Shown: in pieces, positions 9,550 to 15,000 of the stretch | How positions within the stretch are numbered: the first letter of the stretch is position 1 | Layout: each line of letters starts with the position of its first letter | Notes under the pieces: generated by a model | The model's database searches: none | Told to the model about the DNA's origin: nothing | What the model saw: the letters and a program-made list of their open reading frames with translations, nothing else | Translations under genes and position numbers: made by a program | NCBI GenBank assembly: GCA_018398765.1 | Contig: JAHBMJ010000789.1 | Location: forward strand, 23,668-38,667 | DNA length: 15,000 bases | From: Chromera velia | Lineage: Eukaryota; Sar; Chromeraceae | Direction: 5' to 3'

Positions 9550-10411
9550 AGAGAGAGAAGAGAAGGGGAGAGAGGGGACAGGAACACCGAATAGAGGCCG
9601 CTTATCCTTCTCCTTCTCCTTCCACCCTTCCTCATCCATGCACTCACTCACTCACCTTGATTTGACTGTTTTCCTCGAACTTGTGTTCGTCCCCCGTGAC
9701 CATGCCCCTTCTTTTCAGCTCGGCCCTCATTCTTAGGAATTCCTTTCCTATCCGGGCAAGCTGTTCCTCTGAGAGCTCGGAGAGGAATCTTGCGTCCTCA
9801 TTTTGGGGGTCGTCCGCGCTCTGCAAGATTGGAGGGAGGCACTCGTTCGTTTATTGCAGGCATACGCAAGTTAAGGTAGGCGGTGGAGAGCAGACGAAGA
9901 AATGCATTCAGGCAAGAAAGGATAAGAACAGGGGGGGACACAAGTGGGAAGGAAGATGAAGAGACGAGACGAGAGTGACAGCGGCATCGAGAGAGAAGCT
10001 TTTGTCACAAAAGTCTGCACGTCTTCACTTCCGCACAGAAGTATTTCCTCAAGGACAGCGGTTCTTTATTTTCTCTTTCCCGGCCGAGAAGAGACGAGAA
10101 TCAAGAGGAAAGGCAGGGGGAATAGAAAAAAGGACCTGACCAGCCTACCGACCTCAAAGTGAACATAAGCGCCCAGACCATTCAGAAAGTCGATGTGCTG
10201 CAAAAAGAAGGGAGTCAAAAAGGGGCGCAGAGAAATCGTGATGCGGCATTTCTCTGCACAGGGCATTCGAGAATGGCGCAAAAGAAAGAGCAGGAAAGAG
10301 GAGGACAGAGACGAGACTGACAGTCGGACGCATCCCATATTCTGCATAGATATCGGAGGCATCCTTCACGAGGACGACTTTCGCGTCGTCAGCTCTGGAC
10401 AACTCAGCCAT
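409..10411 (-). CDS. DNA (cytosine-5) methyltransferase with ADD zinc finger, 12 exons, 3' part missing
   Basis: This gene likely encodes a nuclear enzyme that moves a methyl group from S-adenosylmethionine to carbon 5 of cytosine in DNA. Exons in transcript order: 10411-10322, 10197-10153, 9820-9656, 8857-8781, 8289-6679, 6452-6329, 5991-5839, 5661-5296, 4667-4280, 3287-2935, 2188-1154, 681-409. All introns are GT-AG, and every donor phase matches the next acceptor, giving 4680 nt or 1560 codons without a stop. The ATG at 10411 has A at -3 and G at +4 and follows an in-frame TAA at 10435-10433. Domain order: charged disordered region (about 230-560), ADD-like zinc finger (about 803-938), linker, methyltransferase motif I (about 1433-1449) and motif IV with the catalytic Cys (about 1555-1560). 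The gene runs off the left edge, so motifs V-X are not visible. ADD plus C5-methyltransferase recalls DNMT3, but the N-terminal region is much longer and I see no PWWP. A split into two genes is possible but the continuous phases argue against it. Confidence 0.82.
682..1153 (-). other. Intron 11 of the methyltransferase gene with GA and CTGA microsatellites
   Basis: The intron starts on the sense strand as five near-perfect GTCA units (plus-strand 1132-1153), continues through a (TC)n tract (plus-strand GA, 1075-1104) and ends ATACATGCAG at 682-691. It separates motif II from the rest of the catalytic domain. Confidence 0.75.
1154..2188 (-). other. Methyltransferase gene exon 11: linker and catalytic motif I
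   Basis: This 1035-nt exon encodes residues 1125-1469. It begins [12 protein letters not shown] after a textbook TGCATGCAG acceptor. A nuclear-localisation-like KRKK, then [11 protein letters not shown], is followed by Pro/Ser- and Ala/Pro-rich low complexity. A folded region resumes around [17 protein letters not shown]. The end carries the S-adenosylmethionine-binding motif [15 protein letters not shown], and motif II region AAGVDFDET, both diagnostic of C5-DNA methyltransferases. A Trp stands where most families have Leu/Phe-Ala in the DLFAG consensus. The donor GCG|GTCAGT opens directly into a short (GTCA)n run. Confidence 0.85.
2196..2214. repeat. (AC)n dinucleotide tract
   Basis: About nine AC units immediately precede (in plus coordinates follow) the exon 11 acceptor; on the sense strand it is (GT)n ending in GTGCATGCAG. 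Confidence 0.9.
2241..2545. repeat. (CAGA)n tetranucleotide array, about 300 bp
   Basis: The plus strand reads CAGA repeats interrupted by CACAGA, GAGACAGA, AGATAGA and AGGCAGG variants. Interruptions recur at irregular multiples of four bases. The array lies within intron 10 of the methyltransferase gene, whose sense strand is (TCTG)n. It is open in several frames, but the predicted products are pure repeats and are not genes. Confidence 0.95.
2935..3287 (-). other. Methyltransferase gene exon 10: unassigned linker domain
   Basis: This 353-nt exon encodes about residues 1007-1124. The acceptor AATGATGCAG supplies two bases that complete the single base left by exon 9 (Asn codon), and the donor CAG|GTCAGC is phase 0. 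The segment starts with [17 protein letters not shown], then a Gly/Ala/Cys-rich loop, then a beta-prone stretch with [14 protein letters not shown] and [13 protein letters not shown]. Position between ADD and catalytic domains, and the continuation into exon 11 ending [11 protein letters not shown], could fit a divergent BAH-like fold, but no diagnostic motif is clear. Confidence 0.65.
3288..4279 (-). other. Intron 9 of the methyltransferase gene, mostly a GTCA array
   Basis: The intron begins AAA|GTCAGTCAGT, so the donor is the first array unit. After the array, 3288-3530 is non-repetitive sequence with a stretch open in the sense frame (3319-3522) that I could not fit as an exon by phase. 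The acceptor is AATGATGCAG. Confidence 0.75.
3531..4280. repeat. (CTGA)n tetranucleotide array with higher-order structure, about 750 bp
   Basis: The plus strand is CTGA repeated, with TGTGACTGA inserts. Between about 3640 and 3790 it becomes a higher-order repeat alternating CTGACT, CTGACTGT units of 14 and 16 bp, followed by GTGAGACTGACT units of 12 bp to about 3865. The 4000-4280 part is the most homogeneous. On the minus strand it is TCAG, which has no stop codon in any frame. Confidence 0.95.
4668..5295 (-). other. Intron 8 of the methyltransferase gene
   Basis: It interrupts the PHD-like part of the ADD finger between two zinc-ligand cysteines. The donor is CAG|GTCAGA and the acceptor GATCTTGCAG. 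It contains one (CA)n(GA)n block and otherwise no recognisable element. Confidence 0.75.
4766..4811. repeat. (CA)n(GA)n compound microsatellite
   Basis: About 12 CA units run into about 11 GA units on the plus strand. On the sense strand of the methyltransferase gene this is (TC)n(TG)n, lying about 100 bp upstream of the exon 9 acceptor. Confidence 0.95.
5662..5838 (-). other. Intron 7 of the methyltransferase gene
   Basis: Short intron of 177 bp with donor CAG|GTGAGC and acceptor GCGTGCAG preceded by a C/T-rich tract (plus-strand 5665-5690). A second TGCAG at 5749-5753 inside it is a possible alternative acceptor, but it would shift the frame. Confidence 0.65.
5839..6452 (-). other. Methyltransferase gene exons 6-7: basic/aromatic segment before the ADD finger
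   Basis: Exon 6 (6452-6329) and exon 7 (5991-5839) encode about residues 663-755. Exon 6 is rich in Lys, Arg and Glu, with aromatic residues, and contains [19 protein letters not shown]. Exon 7 contains [15 protein letters not shown] and a hydrophobic patch [13 protein letters not shown]. Exon 6 needs two bases carried from exon 5; exon 7 is phase 0 at both ends. Donors are AAG|GTGAGG and CAG|GTGAGC, the most conventional in the gene. I recognise no named domain. The exon 6 acceptor has a near-identical copy 74 bp upstream in the transcript. Confidence 0.72.
6426..6543 (-). repeat. Direct duplication of the exon 6 acceptor region (44 bp, two copies)
   Basis: Copies at 6426-6469 and 6500-6543 differ at three of 44 positions and are 74 bp apart. 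Each contains GTTTGCAG|ATGGGCCGAGAAT, i.e. the 3' splice site and the first bases of exon 6. The downstream copy in the transcript (6426-6469) is in frame with the rest of exon 6; using the other would add 74 nt and shift the frame. Confidence 0.93.
6679..8289 (-). other. Methyltransferase gene exon 5: long disordered charged region
   Basis: A single 1611-nt exon encodes about residues 126-663. It is low complexity: a Lys/Glu/Asp-rich stretch near 165-175, a run of eight alanines near 224-231, a run of five prolines near 286-290, alternating Lys/Gly and Ser patches, and long acidic runs near 350-355 and 519-536. Four hydrophobic-plus-acidic motifs fit the SUMO-interaction pattern. Near the end is a His/Cys cluster, [10 protein letters not shown] (about 625-634), that could be a zinc knuckle but lacks a second clear half. 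The acceptor is CTACGCAG, the only acceptor in the window without TGCAG, and the donor is CAG|GTGTTC. This composition is typical of nuclear regulatory tails; no enzyme motif is visible. Confidence 0.8.
8290..8780 (-). other. Intron 4 of the methyltransferase gene
   Basis: It starts TCG|GTCGGTCGGTCGG, four GTCG units that include the donor (plus-strand 8766-8783), followed by a (CT)n tract (plus-strand GA, about 8748-8761). It ends CTACGCAG. No gene is seen in the remainder. Confidence 0.72.
8858..9655 (-). other. Intron 3 of the methyltransferase gene
   Basis: The donor AAG|GTGAGT is near consensus and the acceptor is GCCTGCAG. It holds one large compound microsatellite; the rest (8900-9480) shows no exon that I can support. 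Confidence 0.7.
9486..9544. repeat. (CA)n(GA)n compound microsatellite
   Basis: About 15 CA units followed by about 15 GA units on the plus strand, in methyltransferase intron 3. It has the same order and polarity as the block at 4766-4811. Confidence 0.95.
9821..10152 (-). other. Intron 2 of the methyltransferase gene
   Basis: The donor GAG|GTCGGT at 10152 and acceptor CTTGCAG at 9821 join exons 2 and 3 in phase 0. No repeats or other elements are obvious. Confidence 0.6.
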
Positions 10412-10740
10412 TCTGTTCTTGTTTTTTCCTCCTTAGTTTTCTTCCTCTTCCTCCACTCTCTTTTATTTACAAGGTCACACAGCGAGAGATGATGGAATCC
10501 TCGAAGAAGCGTCTCCCAGGGAATCGAACTTCCAATCTCTTGGAAGATCGAAAGACAAAATTTCGCCCAGGAAAAATCCAGAAGTGCTGAGCAAATCGAT
10601 ACGTGTGCTCCCACGAAAAATTAGGAGCTGTGCCCAGCCCTCAAAAATCCCCGATCAAAACGATGGAAGGGTAAGAATGGGTAAGAGTACTTGAAATTCG
10701 ACTGTAGAATCGAAATGAATCGACTTTGCGAACAGGGAAT

Positions 10741-10768
10741 TTAAATTTGGCGCTTAAATTTCTGGCGC
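10741..10768 (+). promoter_or_regulatory. Tandem E2F-like sites
   Basis: TTAAATTTGGCGC (10741-10753) is followed directly by TTAAATTTCTGGCGC (10754-10768). The first holds an exact match to the E2F/DP consensus TTTSSCGC. It lies about 340 bp upstream of the methyltransferase ATG, so S-phase control of that gene is a reasonable but untested inference. Confidence 0.45.
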
Positions 10769-10796
10769 GGAGACGGCATTTGCGGAGACGCAATTT
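10767..10796. repeat. 15-bp tandem repeat in the divergent promoter
   Basis: GCGGAGACGGCATTT (10767-10781) is followed by GCGGAGACGCAATTT (10782-10796), two differences. It abuts the E2F-like pair and overlaps its last bases. Confidence 0.85.
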
Positions 10797-11197
10797 CAGC
10801 AGTGTGTAAGTGCCCCCCTGGCCCCCCCAAGACTTCATGCGAGTGGTCTAAGAAAAGAAAAAACGAAACCACACGCGTCTATAATTAAGCGGCGCCGATC
10901 TTTCAACTCGTTATCGAACTCGAAGGCCGCGTACATGGCCGTACAGCAACGTGCAGCATCGTGCAGTGTGCCGCCTTGCAGTCCGACTTCGTGTGCAGGA
11001 CTAATCACGCGTACGGCAGTCTCCTGCTCTTTATTGCAACACTAACGGTAGACAGCGTGTTCATTCGAGTCGCAGAGTATCGATACGTCGAGGTTGACGC
11101 TTCACCAACTAAGCTTCTGACGCGGTGAGGGAACAACAGTTGTCCGTCTCCTTCAGTGTTTCTATCTGAACTTTACTTAACTTGCCCTCTTATCGCG

Positions 11198-14677
<3,480 letters not shown>

Positions 14678-15000
14678 GTGGGCGGATAGAAGGAAAGACA
14701 AGAAGGTAGAAACCAGCGTCATATCTGATTTTGGAGGCAAGCAGGCAAACGACAGATCGAAAGATTCATTGCGGAAACGGTGGAACAGGCAGGAGACGTA
14801 GGAAGTAAGAGAGAGAAAGTGAGGCAGATTGTGTGAAACTTGACGCACGCATCCCCCTCGCAACTAACGACGTGATTGCATGAGTGGGGTGGCTGAAAAG
14901 GCAGTCGCGCTCGCGTATTCTTGGCGGTATCCCTCTGCATGAATACAGTCTTTCGCCTGTCTAGAGTAGTCTTCGGCTTTGGGCAGCTCTTCGTTCTCTG
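14678..15000 (+). other. HMGCL intron 6, running off the right edge
   Basis: After the donor ATGG|GTGGGC no exon matching the next HMGCL segment (metal-binding region) is seen up to 15000. The stretch has no repeats or other features. Confidence 0.75.

Larger units (their letters stand above)
8781..10411 (-). other. Methyltransferase gene exons 1-4: N-terminal region of unknown function
   Basis: Exons 10411-10322, 10197-10153, 9820-9656 and 8857-8781 encode residues 1-125. I do not recognise a domain. Exon 3 contains a predicted amphipathic, charged helix (sequence around [12 protein letters not shown], then RMRAELKRR), and exon 4 encodes a short segment with [19 protein letters not shown]. 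Junctions are phase 0 except the exon 4 donor, which leaves two bases that pair with the first base of exon 5 to make an Arg codon. Acceptors read TTTGCAG, CTTGCAG and CCTGCAG. Exon 2 is only 45 nt, so it is the least certain. The small exons are supported by phase and splice sites rather than by a known family. Confidence 0.6.
10412..11197. promoter_or_regulatory. Divergent intergenic region, probable shared promoter
   Basis: About 786 bp separate the two start codons of genes transcribed away from each other, so both 5' UTRs and promoters should lie here. No coding region is supported. Visible elements are two AT/GC direct repeats with E2F-like cores (10741-10768), a 15-bp tandem (10767-10796), a TATAATTAAG word near 10880 and a cluster of GTGCAG/GTACAG words at 10930-11000. 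Transcription start sites cannot be fixed from sequence. Confidence 0.6.

Noticed and set aside
10490-10620. tRNA-like T-loop word (GTTCGATTCCC on the minus strand near 10515-10530)
   Set aside because: The T stem does not pair properly and I could not find a D arm, anticodon arm or acceptor stem at the right distance.
10641-10838. Minus-strand open frame of 65 codons in the intergenic region
   Set aside because: Overlaps the promoter repeats, no family resemblance, and length is within chance.

Overview
The window is nuclear DNA of a eukaryotic microbe with intron-rich genes. Introns are GT-AG, many are several hundred bases long, and they are packed with di- and tetranucleotide microsatellites. 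The 3' splice sites are strikingly uniform (TGCAG, often TGCATGCAG). Composition and gene style fit a photosynthetic alveolate such as a chromerid alga (Chromera-like). That placement is inference; no rRNA or organellar marker is present to confirm it.

Two protein genes lie head to head around a gene-free stretch of about 790 bp (10412-11197). On the minus strand, from 10411 down to the left edge, is a very large gene. I reconstruct twelve exons whose splice phases all agree, giving 1560 codons before the gene leaves the window. The protein has a charged, disordered N-terminal half with four SUMO-interaction-like motifs, then an ADD-type double zinc finger (GATA-like finger plus atypical PHD, as in DNMT3 and ATRX). 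A long linker follows, then the start of a DNA cytosine-5 methyltransferase domain. Motif I is FWAGIGG and the catalytic motif IV is GGFPC at the last visible exon edge. Motifs V-X lie beyond base 1.

On the plus strand, from 11198 to the right edge, is hydroxymethylglutaryl-CoA lyase (HMGCL), a leucine-catabolism enzyme. Six exons (186 codons, roughly the first 55-60% of the enzyme) are visible, with a short arginine-rich N-terminal extension suggesting mitochondrial import.

The unusual part is the intron architecture. Ten of 18 donors have C at +3 (GTC...), and eight begin GTCAG. In several minus-strand introns the donor hexamer is itself the first unit of a tetranucleotide array: (GTCA)n at 4279 and 1153, (GTCG)n at 8780, and a GTAT-rich run at 408. 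This suggests arrays seeded by the splice donor. Two arrays of about 750 and 900 bp dominate one intron of each gene. Dinucleotide tracts in both divergent genes are oriented so that the sense strand is T/C/G-rich and free of A. Two splice junctions of the methyltransferase gene are flanked by nearby direct duplications of the exon-intron boundary itself. Apart from genes, introns, repeats and a likely shared promoter with an E2F-like direct repeat, I see no tRNA, rRNA, CRISPR or transposase.
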